Positions 8,210 through 17,283 of a stretch of 64,000 bases of DNA are shown here, in pieces. Position 1 is the stretch's first letter. The number at the start of each line of letters is the position of its first letter. Under the pieces are notes generated by a model. That model worked only from the letters and a program-made list of their open reading frames with translations, was not told the DNA's origin and did no database searches. The position numbers were made by a program, and so were the translations under genes. This DNA comes from JAICUY01 sp963716585 (GTDB taxonomy: Bacteria; Chloroflexota; Limnocylindria; QHBO01): positions 496,001 through 560,000 of the forward strand of contig CAVQTN010000004.1 of NCBI GenBank assembly GCA_963716585.1. Reading direction: 5' to 3'.

Positions 8210-9317
8210 TCAGCCGGCGGCGGCCATCGTCGCGGCACCGGCGAACGGTGCGGCGACCACGCTCACGCGGCCGGCGACCGTCCGCGCCAGCTCGCGCAGC
8301 GCCCTGGCCGCCACCGAGTCTTCCCCGCCCGGATACTGCGCCGAGGTGATCGGCACGCCGGCGTCGCCACCGGTCCGCACGCTGGGCTCCAGCGGGATAC
8401 GGCCGAGCACCTCGAGCTCGAGCTCGCGGGCGATCTTGTCCGCCGCCACCGGAGCCGAAGACATCGTGTTCATCGCCGCAGCTCGGGCAGATGAAGCCGC
8501 TCATGTTCTCGACCACGCCGAGCGTGCGAACGTTGACCTTGTTGAACATGGCGATTGCCTTGCGCGCGTCCAGCAGCGAGACTTCCTGGGGCGTTGTCAC
8601 CACCACGGCGCCGGTCAGCGGGATGAGCTGGCTGAGGCTGAGTGCCGCGTCTCCGGTTCCCGGCGGCAGGTCGACGACCAGGTAGTCGAGATCGCCCCAA
8701 TCGACGTCGCGCAGGAACTGCTGGATCGCCGAGTGGATCAGCGGGCCGCGCCAGATGACCGGCGCGTCCCCGGTGAGAAAGTACTGGATGCTCATCATCT
8801 GCACGCCGTGGCTGGTGACCGGGTTGACCCGACCGCCGCTTCCGGTGACGTGCGCTCCATCGGTGCCCATCATCAGCGGCACGTTCGGCCCGGTGATGTC
8901 GCCGTCGAGCAGGCCGACGCGCGCGCCGTCGCGTGCCAGGCTGACCGCCAGGTTGACCGCCACGGTTGTCTTGCCGACGCCGCCCTTGCCCGACGCCACC
9001 GCGATCGTGTTGCGCACGCCGGGGATCAGGTCGGCGGCCGGACCACCGAAGGAGCGCTTGACGTTCGATGCCCAGTCGACGCGCACCGTGGTGGCGCCGA
9101 GCGCCTCCATCTCGGTGACGATGTCGGATTCGATCTTGGCCTTCAGCGGGCAGGCCGGCGTGGTGAGCTCGACCTGCAGGTCGACGGCGCTGCCGTTGAT
9201 GTCGATCGACTTGATCATCCCCAGGGAGACCAGGTCACGACCAATCTCGGGATCCTTGACGCGCCCCATGGCGGTCATGATGTTGTCATTGGTCAGCGTC
9301 GCGGGTGTCTCGGGCAT
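8210..9317 (-). CDS. mrp: Mrp/ApbC-family P-loop iron-sulfur carrier (frameshifted)
   Basis: Cytoplasmic ATPase that carries or inserts Fe-S clusters. An N-terminal MIP18/DUF59 domain (residues ~10-90) is followed by the deviant Walker A SGKGGVGKTTVAVNLA, then the switch-like LDGDITGPNVP and the CPSC cluster motif (FICPSCG, residues ~277-283). Just after the CPSC motif the frame shifts. The expected continuation (ADKIARELELEVLGRIPLEP, ending at 8210) lies in another frame. Removing one base from the GGCGGCGG run at ~8441-8450 restores a 368-residue protein. The ATG at 9317 has GAAAGGAAG upstream. Only the C-terminal quarter is affected, so sequencing error and real inactivation are both possible. 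Confidence 0.85.
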
Positions 9318-9430
9318 CTGGACGGCAACAGCTTCCTTTCGTCTACCGATGGAGGGGCTTCCTGCACGAGGGTAGCAGACGCGACCGACCGAGTAGCTCT
9401 ACCTTTGTTGAGTCTCAGGGACCAGGTCGG

Positions 9431-10291
9431 TCAGAGCAGCCCGTCGAACAGGCTGGTCTCCGGTGCAGAGGCCACGCCAGCCGGGACCGGCAGGTTGCTG
9501 CGCACCAGCCGATAGGACTCGCTGCCCAGGTAGCGCTGCCGAGCATCCGCCGGCCAGTCGCTGAAGGCGCCGGCGGACCCGGTCTGCGACACGTGCCGAT
9601 CGATCGCCGCAAGCTTGAGGTCGGCGAGGTCACCGAGCTCGAGCGTCAGCGTGGCGGCCTCGGCCGAGCCGTAGTCCGCGGGCGCCCCGGCCCCGGCCGC
9701 GGCGAGCTGCTCCGCGGGCACGACCAGCTGGTAGAGCTTCGCGGCGCGCCACGCCACCTGGTCTTCCTCCAGGTCATCCTCGTAGGCGAGCGGCTCGCCG
9801 GCTCGTTCGAAGGCGAGGCTCACCGCCTGTGACAGGGTGGCGTGATCGCGGTCACGTGTCACCCCGTCCGGCCCGAAGGACAGGATCACCTCCGGTCGAT
9901 GCATGCGGATCGGTTCCACGAGGCGGCTGACGAGCTCATCGAGCTTCACCGACTGCAGCTCGTCCTCAGCGTAATCCAGCATGCGCAGCACGCGGACGCC
10001 GAGCATGGCCACCGAACGGCGCATCTCGTCCTCGCGCACGGTGTCGAGGTTGCGCCATATCGTCGGCTTCAGGTACGAGCGGTTGCGGCCGCCGGGCGCT
10101 GGCGCCGGATCGAGCAATCGCGGGTCAAAGTAGCCGCGCGTAGCGCAGACGACCACCACGTAGGCGCCCGCCGCTGCCGCCATGGCGATCGCCCCGCCGA
10201 AGCCGAATGCCTCGTCACCGGGGTGCGCCACCACGACCATCATGCTGCGGGCCGGATTGCGCTCCCGGATCGGCCGCCAGATGGATGACAC
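9431..10291 (-). CDS. PIG-L/LmbE-type deacetylase homologue with altered catalytic residues
   Basis: A 286-residue member of the PIG-L (MshB/BshB-like) zinc deacetylase family. The first motif reads AHPGDEAFGFGG (residues ~22-33) instead of AHPDDE, so the aspartate used as general base in this family is a glycine, while the zinc-ligand His and second Asp remain. The second motif reads PDGVTRDRDHA instead of the usual GHPDH; the final His is kept. The zinc site may survive, but standard deacetylase chemistry is doubtful. It starts with GTG, supported by TATACT 7 bases upstream. The canonical homologue in this window is at 17280-18005. Confidence 0.8.
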   Translation of the reverse strand: MSSIWRPIRERNPARSMMVVVAHPGDEAFGFGGAIAMAAAAGAYVVVVCATRGYFDPRLLDPAPAPGGRNRSYLKPTIWRNLDTVREDEMRRSVAMLGVRVLRMLDYAEDELQSVKLDELVSRLVEPIRMHRPEVILSFGPDGVTRDRDHATLSQAVSLAFERAGEPLAYEDDLEEDQVAWRAAKLYQLVVPAEQLAAAGAGAPADYGSAEAATLTLELGDLADLKLAAIDRHVSQTGSAGAFSDWPADARQRYLGSESYRLVRSNLPVPAGVASAPETSLFDGLL

Positions 10292-10298
10292 GGCCGGC

Positions 10299-10304
10299 AG
10301 TATA
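10299..10304 (-). promoter_or_regulatory. -10 hexamer TATACT, probable leaderless promoter
   Basis: TATACT lies 7 bases before the GTG at 10291 on the minus strand. It sits in the 18-base gap after the adenosine deaminase homologue encoded upstream. Confidence 0.55.
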
Positions 10305-10309
10305 TCGGT

Positions 10310-11383
10310 CTAGACGCCGGCTCCGACGCGGATCGGCGCATCGTCAGTGGCGCGGCCGTCGAGTGGCAGCGGCGTCGGCTCGAGCGTCGGTGCGCGGTCG
10401 ACGAAGCTCGCCCGATGCGCCGTCGCGATCGCGCCGCGCACCTCGTCGAGCGACATGATCTCGTTGCGCAGCAGCAGGTTGAACTCGCCGCGCAGGGTCG
10501 AGCGCAGCATCTCCGGCCCATCGGTCGAGATGGCCAGCGGGACGCCGTGCACCAGCAGCAGCCGGATGATGCGTCTCACCTCGCCGAGGTCGCGGACCAC
10601 CGCGGTGTTGAGATTCGAGCTGGGGCACACTTCGAGCACGATCTCGCGCTCGCGCAGCAACCCCATGACGGCCGGGTCGAAGGCACTCTTGATGCCGTGC
10701 CCGATCCGCGTCGGCTCGAGCGCCTCGACGGCATCGCGCACCTCCTCCGGGCCGCCCGTCTCGCCGGCATGCACGGTCACCCCCAGCCCGGCGCGACGGC
10801 ATTCGGCGAAGATGTCGCGATAGTCAGCGAAGCGGAACGCCTCGACCACCGGACCGGCGATGTCGACTGCCACCACCCCGCGGCTGCGCCAGCTGATGGC
10901 CTTGGCCGCGATGATCTCGTTGAGCTCCACGCTGAAGCCGCGGTCGAGACAGAAGATGAGGCCGGCGCGCACCTGCGGATACTCGAGGACGGCGCGATCC
11001 ATGCCGCGCACCGCAGCGGCGATGATGTGGTCGAGGTCCTGTTCACCGCCACGGTTGCGCTTCATCGGGTTGAAGCGCAGCTCGATCTCGGTGACATTGT
11101 TCTTGCGATACGCGCCGCCGATGACTTCGTAGACGCTTCGCTCGACGGCGGTCGGGCTTGACTGGATGAGCTCGGTCCAGTGGAACAGGTCGAGGTACGC
11201 CTGGAAGCCGCGCTTGCGCCGGCCGACCGTGATCAGGTCGCGGAACGCCCAGAAATCCTTGGTTGGCAGTCGGATGCCCTGGGCATGCGCGATGCCCCAC
11301 ATGATGGCCGGCGTGACCGCCGCACCCAGGTGCACGTGGAGCTCGCTGAGAGGCGTCCGGGGGTCGAGTCTGGGCCGGGGCAT
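10310..11383 (-). CDS. Adenosine deaminase-family amidohydrolase, variant active site
   Basis: A 357-residue paralogue of the deaminase at 226. The metal motif is ELHVHLGAAVTP (residues ~14-25; the usual HLDG has lost its Asp). HAGE (~212), IGHGI (~234) and STDGP (~289) follow. In adenosine deaminases the last motif is STDDP, and its second Asp contacts the purine ring. Here it is Gly, so the zinc site and catalytic Glu persist but purine recognition probably differs. It may deaminate another purine derivative such as a 6-substituted nucleoside or nucleotide. An AAAGG ribosome binding site precedes ATG 11383, and a TACACT box lies ~40 bases upstream. Confidence 0.85.
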   Translation of the reverse strand: MPRPRLDPRTPLSELHVHLGAAVTPAIMWGIAHAQGIRLPTKDFWAFRDLITVGRRKRGFQAYLDLFHWTELIQSSPTAVERSVYEVIGGAYRKNNVTEIELRFNPMKRNRGGEQDLDHIIAAAVRGMDRAVLEYPQVRAGLIFCLDRGFSVELNEIIAAKAISWRSRGVVAVDIAGPVVEAFRFADYRDIFAECRRAGLGVTVHAGETGGPEEVRDAVEALEPTRIGHGIKSAFDPAVMGLLREREIVLEVCPSSNLNTAVVRDLGEVRRIIRLLLVHGVPLAISTDGPEMLRSTLRGEFNLLLRNEIMSLDEVRGAIATAHRASFVDRAPTLEPTPLPLDGRATDDAPIRVGAGV

Positions 11384-11467
11384 GGACCTTTCGCAGCGTC
11401 GGGATGTCGAGCGTTCGGCCGAGTGTAGCAGCGTGGAAGGCGGCCGGCCGCCACCCGAAGCCGGTGC

Positions 11468-11473
11468 TAGAAT
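11468..11473 (+). promoter_or_regulatory. Extended -10 TGCTAGAAT, probable leaderless promoter
   Basis: TAGAAT with an upstream TG (extended -10) lies 8 bases before the ATG at 11482. Confidence 0.55.
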
Positions 11474-11481
11474 CGCCGCCG

Positions 11482-11868
11482 ATGGACGTCAAGGCTTGGA
11501 TCGAATGGCTCGGCAACGACAGCGGCACCACGCTGGCGACGATCTTTCCCTACCTTCTCATCGGCCTAGCCGGACTGTACGTGCTGTGGCTGGTGGTCGG
11601 CTACCTGCGCGTCTCGCAGGTCGGCATCGAGGTGCCAGGAGGCGGTGAGCAGGCCATACGCCTGCAGCGCGCGCCGGACGGCGTGTTCGAGGCCCCGCGC
11701 GGCGTTGCGTACTGCCCGACCGACGGACTGCAGTTTCCGGCCGACGCCCGCGTCTGCCCGGTCTGCGAGGCCGATTTGTTGGTCAGCTGCGCCAACTGCG
11801 GCGCAACCGTGCGTGCTGCCGACGAGAGCTGCTACCAATGCGGCACGCAGCGCACCATCACCGCCTGA
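11482..11868 (+). CDS. Membrane-anchored double zinc-ribbon protein
   Basis: A 128-residue protein of unknown function. One hydrophobic segment (residues ~17-37, ATIFPYLLIGLAGLYVLWLV) is followed by a linker and two zinc-ribbon-like CxxC pairs: CPVCEAD and CANCGA, with a third CYQC near the C-terminus. An upstream in-frame ATG exists at 11404, but the -10 box placement favours 11482. It probably sits in the cytoplasmic membrane with the ribbons in the cytoplasm. Function cannot be inferred beyond metal binding. Confidence 0.72.
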   Translation: MDVKAWIEWLGNDSGTTLATIFPYLLIGLAGLYVLWLVVGYLRVSQVGIEVPGGGEQAIRLQRAPDGVFEAPRGVAYCPTDGLQFPADARVCPVCEADLLVSCANCGATVRAADESCYQCGTQRTITA

Positions 11869-11877
11869 GGCACCGCG

Positions 11878-12849
11878 TCAGCTGCGCATCACCGAGCGGA
11901 CATAGGCGCGCATTTTCGCCACGTCGGGGATGATGATCCAGCCGCGCACGCTGTGTGGCTCGATGCCCATGAAGCGGGCATAGCCCGGGCCGAGGACTTT
12001 GCGCGTCGTCTTCGCGGCAGCGCTGCGTCGCCCGATCTCGCGCAGGGTCGCCAGCTCGGCGACGGGAAGATTGGTGTTCAGCGATACGAAGCCGCGCAGC
12101 AGGCGGCCCATGTCGAGCTTGAAATGGGGGTCGATCAGCTTGCGGAAGATGGCCATCATGACGAGCTGCTGTCGGCCCTCGCGAGCGAAGTCGCCGTCCT
12201 GGTGCCGGGTCCGGGCATAGCTCAGCGCCGCGTTCCCATTGAAGTGATGAACTCCTGCGCGCAGGTTGAGATGTACGGTCGGGTCGCTGAGCGCATACGG
12301 CACGTTGATGTCGATGCCGCCGACCGCGTTGACCAGCGCGCCGAAGTCGGCCATGTTGAGGGTCACGTAGTAGTCGATCGGTATCCCGTAGGTCGTCTCG
12401 AGAGCACCCTCCAGGGCCTGGACGCCGCGCGCTGAAAGCAGTGAGTTCGCCTTGCGCGGCCACACGCCGCCCCCGGCGAGCGGGAGATCCACGGTGTCCC
12501 GTGGCATCGAGACCATCGCAATCCGGTCGTGGGCGGCGTTGACGCTGACCACGATCATGGCGTCGCTGTTGACCGGCATGTCGCGCTGGCTGCGATCCGG
12601 ATTCGAGTCGGTCCCGGCGATGAGCACGGTGACGCGACGGCCGAGCAGCGCCTGGTCGAGCGGTGTCGGCGTCGGCGACGGAGAGGGTGTGGGTGACGGC
12701 GTGGGCGTCGGTGACGGCGTGGGCGTGGGGCTGGGCGTGGGTGCAGGGGTGGCGCTCGGTGGCGTGACGGCGCTGCAACCGCCGACGGCGATCAGCAGCG
12801 CGAGCAGCAGGACCGTCACCCGCCCGGCGCCCGAAGGTCGGTCGAACAT
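11878..12849 (-). CDS. LytR-CpsA-Psr (LCP) family protein with lipoprotein-type signal
   Basis: LCP enzymes transfer undecaprenyl-linked glycopolymers to the cell wall or act as phosphatases on such lipids. The LCP core runs from RRVTVLIAGTDSN (~residue 58) through MVSMPRDTVDLPL (~105) with the conserved Asp and Arg residues, and YARTRHQDGDFAREGRQQ (~205) is the family signature. The N-terminus ends in a lipobox-like AVGGC (Cys ~23), followed by a ~30-residue tract of Thr/Ser-Pro repeats, so it appears anchored by lipid and spaced by a flexible stalk. The ATG at 12849 has TATCAT 7 bases upstream; the in-frame ATG 9 bases earlier overlaps that box. Confidence 0.87.
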   Translation of the reverse strand: MFDRPSGAGRVTVLLLALLIAVGGCSAVTPPSATPAPTPSPTPTPSPTPTPSPTPSPSPTPTPLDQALLGRRVTVLIAGTDSNPDRSQRDMPVNSDAMIVVSVNAAHDRIAMVSMPRDTVDLPLAGGGVWPRKANSLLSARGVQALEGALETTYGIPIDYYVTLNMADFGALVNAVGGIDINVPYALSDPTVHLNLRAGVHHFNGNAALSYARTRHQDGDFAREGRQQLVMMAIFRKLIDPHFKLDMGRLLRGFVSLNTNLPVAELATLREIGRRSAAAKTTRKVLGPGYARFMGIEPHSVRGWIIIPDVAKMRAYVRSVMRS

Positions 12850-12856
12850 CGGCGGC

Positions 12857-12876
12857 ATGATACCCGGTGCTAGGCT
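12857..12876. promoter_or_regulatory. Back-to-back divergent -10 boxes for the LCP and yjbQ genes
   Basis: The 33-base gap holds TATCAT on the minus strand (12857-12862, 7 bases before ATG 12849) and TAGGCT on the plus strand (12871-12876, 6 bases before GTG 12883, preceded by an extended TG). The two -10 elements are only 8 bases apart, so any -35 contacts must lie inside the opposite gene. Confidence 0.5.
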
Positions 12877-12882
12877 GGCGGC

Positions 12883-13293
12883 GTGGAGAGCCTCGAGATC
12901 AGCATCGAGACGGGTGGCCGCGGCGTCTTCGACCTGACCGACGCATGCCGGCAGTTCCTGGGTGACGTCGCCGATGACGCCGATGGGTTGCTCAACCTGT
13001 TCGCGCCGCATGCAACCGCAGCACTCGTCGTGATGGAGCTCGGCGCAGGCTCCGAGGCGGATCTGCTCGACGCGCTCGACCGTCTGCTGCCGCGTGACCA
13101 GCGCTGGCGACATGCGCACGGTTCGGCGGGGCATGGCGCCGACCACGTGCTGCCGTTGTTGACCTCACCGTCGATCGTCGTCCCGGTCATCGGCGGAACG
13201 ATGCAGCTCGGCACCTGGCAGTCCATCGCGCTGCTCGATCCGAACGCCGACAATCCGCGTCGACGAGTGCGCCTCTCGTTCCTCGCCGGCTAG
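12883..13293 (+). CDS. yjbQ: YjbQ/UPF0047 family protein
   Basis: A 136-residue UPF0047 member. Some homologues show weak thiamine-phosphate synthase activity, but the physiological role is uncertain. Conserved features are FAPHATAALVVMELG (residues ~40-54, with the usual HTT reduced to HAT), HAHGSAGHGADHVLP (~77-91) and VPVIGGTMQLGTWQ (~99-112). These histidines form the family metal site. The GTG start is fixed by the -10 box 6 bases upstream. The stop TAG is shared as CTAG with the stop of the convergent YyaL gene. Confidence 0.85.
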   Translation: MESLEISIETGGRGVFDLTDACRQFLGDVADDADGLLNLFAPHATAALVVMELGAGSEADLLDALDRLLPRDQRWRHAHGSAGHGADHVLPLLTSPSIVVPVIGGTMQLGTWQSIALLDPNADNPRRRVRLSFLAG

Positions 13294-15371
13294 GAGCGTA
13301 TCTCGCGAAGCCCCGACCGGGACAGGCGCTCGACCTGGCCGGCGGCCTGCTCCGGATCGCTGGTCGGCACCTCGCAGGCGTAGCCGCGGCAGACGAAGGC
13401 GGTGGCCCGCCCGCGCAGGGCCTCCTTGCCCGCGAAGATTGCCCAGCTCGCCGTGGGCGCGTTCGGCTCCACGCTCGCGATGACGAGATCGGGTGCGAAC
13501 GGCCGCGCAACGGCCTGTCGCAGCGCGCCGGCTCCGCTGCTCGACGGGCCGGTCGCCGCAATGACGGCGTCCGAGGGGTGGCCCAGCGAGCGGTCGACGG
13601 CGCACAGCATCCGGCCGAACATCGAAGGCTGGCGCTCGAGGACCGGCGCCACGGCACGCAGGATGGAGCGCGCCCGCCTGTCGTAGTCGGCGTCGCCCGT
13701 GATCAGCGCCAGGCGCAGCAGCACGTCGGCCGCGACAGAGTTGGCGGCCGGCGTGGCGGAGTCGGCCAGCGACCGCGGACGCGCGACGGTCGTCTCATGC
13801 TCAAAGCTGGTATCGAACAGCGTGCCGGACGCATCGTCCCAGAAGTCGGCGACGAGTCGATCGACCAGGCCACGCGCCAGGACCAGGTCGTCGACACGAC
13901 CAGTCGCCGCGTGCGCGGCCAGCAGGCCATCAGCCACGTTGGCGTAGTCCTCGGCGAACGCCGGCGTGTGTGCCACCCCGCCGCGCACCGTGCGCCACAG
14001 GCGATCATCGGCCCGGAGCAGCTGGGAGCGGATGAAGGCGACCAGCGCCTTGCAGGCGCTCATGTAGCGCTCGTCGCGCAGCACGAGGGCGCCGACGCCC
14101 AGGGCACGCAGCGCCAGTCCGTTCCAGGAGGCGAGCTGCTTCCCATCGCGCGACGGGCGGACGCGCCGCGCGCGAGCCTCGAGCAGCGCCACCCGGCCGC
14201 GCCCCAGCAGCTCAGGCAGCGGCGCTGTTCCGCTGACGTTGAGGATCGACCGGCCCTCCCAGTTGCCGCCTTCGGTGACGCCCCAGTATTCGGCCAGTGA
14301 GCGGCTCTCGTCGTCGTCAAGCCCCGCGGCGCGGAGCACGGCCGCGAACTCGGCGTGGGTCCACACATAGAACCGACCTTCCACGCCCTCGCTGTCCGCG
14401 TCCAGCGCCGAGGCCAGCCCGCCGTCATCGGTCCCGAGCTCGCGCAGCATGAAGTCGAGGGTGTCGGCCGCGACCTGCGCGTGGCGCGCGAGACGAAAGG
14501 CGCGATGCGCCTCCAGGTAGCAATGCGCAAGCATGGCGTTGTCGTACAGCATCTTCTCGAAATGCGGCACCAGCCAGCGAACGTCGGTGCTGTACCGTGC
14601 GAAGCCCCCGGCAAGCTGGTCGCGCAACCCGCCATCGGCCATGTGGTCAAGGGTGGAGATCACCATCGCACGCGTCGACTCGTCACCGCTCTGCCGCCAG
14701 GAGCGCATCAGGAACTCCAGCGTCATCGGGGCGGGAAACTTGGGCGCGCCGCCGAAACCGCCGTACTGCGCATCGAAGCCTGCCGCAATCCGACTGACCG
14801 CAGCCTCGAGCTGGCTACGCTCCGGCTCGCGACGTCCTGGCTCCACCGCCAGCTGCGTCCGCAGGTGGTCGCCAAGCTGCCGCGCCTGGTCGTCGACCTC
14901 GGCGCGCCGGTTCCGATACGAGTCGGCCACCGCCTCAAGCACGCGGGCGAAGCCGGGCATGCCGTGCCGATCATCGGGCGGGAAGTACGTGCCGCCGAAG
15001 AACGGTTGCAGGTCAGGCGTCAGAAAGACGCTCATCGGCCAGCCACCGCTGCCGGTCATCGCCTGCACCGCAGCCATGTACACGTCGTCGAGATCGGGCC
15101 GCTCCTCGCGGTCGACCTTGACGCTGACGAACAGCTCGTTCATGAGGGCGGCGATCCGCTCGTCCTCGAACGACTCGTGCGCCATGACGTGGCACCAGTG
15201 GCAGGCCGAGTAGCCGATCGACACGAAGAGCGGCCGATCCTCGGCGCGTGCCCGCTCGAGCGCCTCGGCGCCCCAGGGATACCAGTCGACCGGATTGTGC
15301 GCGTGCTGCAGCAGGTACGGGCTGGTCTCGTGGATCAGCCGGTTGGTCCGTCCCTGCGTGCCCGACGACAC
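13290..15371 (-). CDS. YyaL/DUF255-type thioredoxin-domain protein
   Basis: A 693-residue protein of the SSP411/YyaL family. The N-terminal thioredoxin-like domain starts with the family signature PYLLQHAHNPVDWYPWG (~residues 18-34) and has the redox-type SACHWCHVM (~53-61) and SGGWPMSVFLTPD (~100). The rest is an alpha/alpha six-barrel (glycosidase-like) domain. The biochemical role is not established for the family. It starts with GTG just before the end of the ABC gene upstream (TGAGGTG) and so is likely co-transcribed with it. Confidence 0.9.
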   Translation of the reverse strand: MSSGTQGRTNRLIHETSPYLLQHAHNPVDWYPWGAEALERARAEDRPLFVSIGYSACHWCHVMAHESFEDERIAALMNELFVSVKVDREERPDLDDVYMAAVQAMTGSGGWPMSVFLTPDLQPFFGGTYFPPDDRHGMPGFARVLEAVADSYRNRRAEVDDQARQLGDHLRTQLAVEPGRREPERSQLEAAVSRIAAGFDAQYGGFGGAPKFPAPMTLEFLMRSWRQSGDESTRAMVISTLDHMADGGLRDQLAGGFARYSTDVRWLVPHFEKMLYDNAMLAHCYLEAHRAFRLARHAQVAADTLDFMLRELGTDDGGLASALDADSEGVEGRFYVWTHAEFAAVLRAAGLDDDESRSLAEYWGVTEGGNWEGRSILNVSGTAPLPELLGRGRVALLEARARRVRPSRDGKQLASWNGLALRALGVGALVLRDERYMSACKALVAFIRSQLLRADDRLWRTVRGGVAHTPAFAEDYANVADGLLAAHAATGRVDDLVLARGLVDRLVADFWDDASGTLFDTSFEHETTVARPRSLADSATPAANSVAADVLLRLALITGDADYDRRARSILRAVAPVLERQPSMFGRMLCAVDRSLGHPSDAVIAATGPSSSGAGALRQAVARPFAPDLVIASVEPNAPTASWAIFAGKEALRGRATAFVCRGYACEVPTSDPEQAAGQVERLSRSGLREIRS

Positions 15372-15372
15372 C

Positions 15373-17283
15373 TCAGGCCTCCACCGGCTCGCGGCTCGCG
15401 GCGAACTGCTCGTGGTAGAGCCGCGCGTAGAGACCCTCGTGCCGCAGCAGCTCCGTGTGCGTGCCGCGCTCGACGATCCTGCCGCGCTCGAAGACGAGGA
15501 TCTGGTCGGCGCGCAGGATGGTCGACAACCGATGGGCGATGGCGATCGTGGTGCGTCCCTCCATCAGCCGTGCGAGCGCCTCCTGGATGAGCCGCTCGCT
15601 GACCGTGTCGAGCGCCGAGGTCGCCTCGTCGAGGATCAGGATCCGCGGATTCTTGAGCAGCACCCTGGCGATGGCGACACGCTGCTTCTCCCCGCCGGAG
15701 AGCTTGTAGCCGCGCTCCCCGACCACCGTGTCGTAACCGAGCGGCAGCTCCATGACCCGGTCGTGGATCGCCGCCGCGCGCCCGGCGACCTCGATCTCGT
15801 CCATGGTCGCCTCCGGCTTGGCGTAGCGCAGATTCTCGAGCACCGTATTGTGGAACAGGTAGGTCTCCTGGGTGACCATCCCGATCACGCGACCCAGCGA
15901 CTCGAGCTTGATGTGGCGCACGTCGGTGCCGTCGATGCGCACCGCGCCGGCGTCGACGTCGTAGAGCCGCGGGATGAGGTACGTGCTCGTCGTCTTGCCG
16001 GCGCCGGAGGGCCCCACCAGGGCCACCAGCTGCCCGGGCGAGGCCTCGAAGGAGAGGTCGTCCAGCGCGAAGGGGCGCACCGCGGTCGGCACCGCGCGGC
16101 CGCTTGCCTCGGCCTCCGCGGCCTCGGCGGCGGCCTCGACCTGCGCCGGCGCGACCGGGTAGCGGAACGAGACGTGGTCGAACGCGACAGCACCACGGGT
16201 GCTCACCGCATCCAGCCCCACGGCGTCAGGGGTGTCGCTGATCTCGTGGGGCATCTCGAGGTATTCGAAGATGCGGTCGAACAATGCCAGCGCACCCTGG
16301 ATCTCGACCTGCACGCTCAGCAGCTGGCCGAGCGGGAAGAAGAGTCGCGACTGCAGCGTGGTGAAGGCCACGATCGACCCGATGCTGACGTGGGTGTCGC
16401 CACCGATGATCAACGAGCCGGCCAAGAGGTAGACCAGGGCCGGGCTGATGCTGAAGAAGGTGCCGATCAGCGCGAAGAACCAGCGGCCGATCATCTGCTG
16501 CCGAATCTGCAGGTCGCCCAACCGCCGCGACTCGCGGCTGAAGCGGTCGACCGATGCCTCCTGCTGGCCGAACGTCTTGGACAGCAGGATGCCCGAGACC
16601 GAGAGCGACTCCTCGGTGATGGCGCTGACCTCCGCCATCGACTGCTGGGTCAGCGTGGCGACCTGGCGGCGCACCTTGCCCACGCGGTAGGTGATGTACA
16701 TGAACACGGGCAGCATGCCCAGGCTCAGCGCGGTGAGCCGCCAGTCGATGATGATCATGGCGATCACGGTGGTCGCCACGGTGGCGAAGTTCGAGAGCAG
16801 CGAAGCGGCGGTATCGGTCACCACCGACTGCACGCCGTTCACATCGTTGCCGATGCGGCTCTGGATCTCGCCGGTGCGCGTCTCAGTGAAGAAGCGCAGC
16901 GGCATCCACTGCAGGTGTCGGTAGAGCGCAAGACGCAGGTCGTCCATGACCCGCTGGCCCACCACGTTCGACAGGTACGACTGGCCAACGCCGATGAGGC
17001 TGGTGATGATCGGCAGCACGACCATCAGCCCGACCTGCAGGTAGAGCAGGTTCAGGTCCCCGCCTCCGGGACGCAGCAGGTTGTCGATGATCAGCTTCAG
17101 CAGGATGGGGTTGACGACACCGATGCTGACGCTGACCAGGATGGCGACGGCGATGACCGCCAGGCGGCCGCGGTAGGGGGCGAAGAAGCCGACGATCGTG
17201 CGCAGGGTGCGCCGGCCGCTCCCCGGGCGCCTGCGCAGGTCGGGCTCGACCCCTCCGCCCCAATGCCCGCCGCGCCTCGTCAT
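15373..17283 (-). CDS. ABC exporter, fused transmembrane and ATPase domains
   Basis: A 636-residue half-transporter of the type I (MsbA/LmrA-like) exporter class that should act as a dimer. About six helices occupy residues ~30-330. The ATPase domain holds Walker A GPSGAGKTTST (~424), the Q-loop VTQETYLF, signature LSGGEKQRVAIA (~528) and Walker B ILILDEATSALD (~552). An Ala/Glu-rich insertion (AAAEAAEAEASG) lies before the Walker A domain. The substrate cannot be predicted. Its ATG overlaps the PIG-L stop upstream as ATGA, so PIG-L, this exporter and the YyaL gene form one operon. Confidence 0.92.
   Translation of the reverse strand: MTRRGGHWGGGVEPDLRRRPGSGRRTLRTIVGFFAPYRGRLAVIAVAILVSVSIGVVNPILLKLIIDNLLRPGGGDLNLLYLQVGLMVVLPIITSLIGVGQSYLSNVVGQRVMDDLRLALYRHLQWMPLRFFTETRTGEIQSRIGNDVNGVQSVVTDTAASLLSNFATVATTVIAMIIIDWRLTALSLGMLPVFMYITYRVGKVRRQVATLTQQSMAEVSAITEESLSVSGILLSKTFGQQEASVDRFSRESRRLGDLQIRQQMIGRWFFALIGTFFSISPALVYLLAGSLIIGGDTHVSIGSIVAFTTLQSRLFFPLGQLLSVQVEIQGALALFDRIFEYLEMPHEISDTPDAVGLDAVSTRGAVAFDHVSFRYPVAPAQVEAAAEAAEAEASGRAVPTAVRPFALDDLSFEASPGQLVALVGPSGAGKTTSTYLIPRLYDVDAGAVRIDGTDVRHIKLESLGRVIGMVTQETYLFHNTVLENLRYAKPEATMDEIEVAGRAAAIHDRVMELPLGYDTVVGERGYKLSGGEKQRVAIARVLLKNPRILILDEATSALDTVSERLIQEALARLMEGRTTIAIAHRLSTILRADQILVFERGRIVERGTHTELLRHEGLYARLYHEQFAASREPVEA

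Noticed and set aside
12660..12760. Tandem GC-rich repeat that could be a structural DNA element
   Set aside because: It is explained by the Thr/Ser-Pro codon repeat inside the LCP gene.
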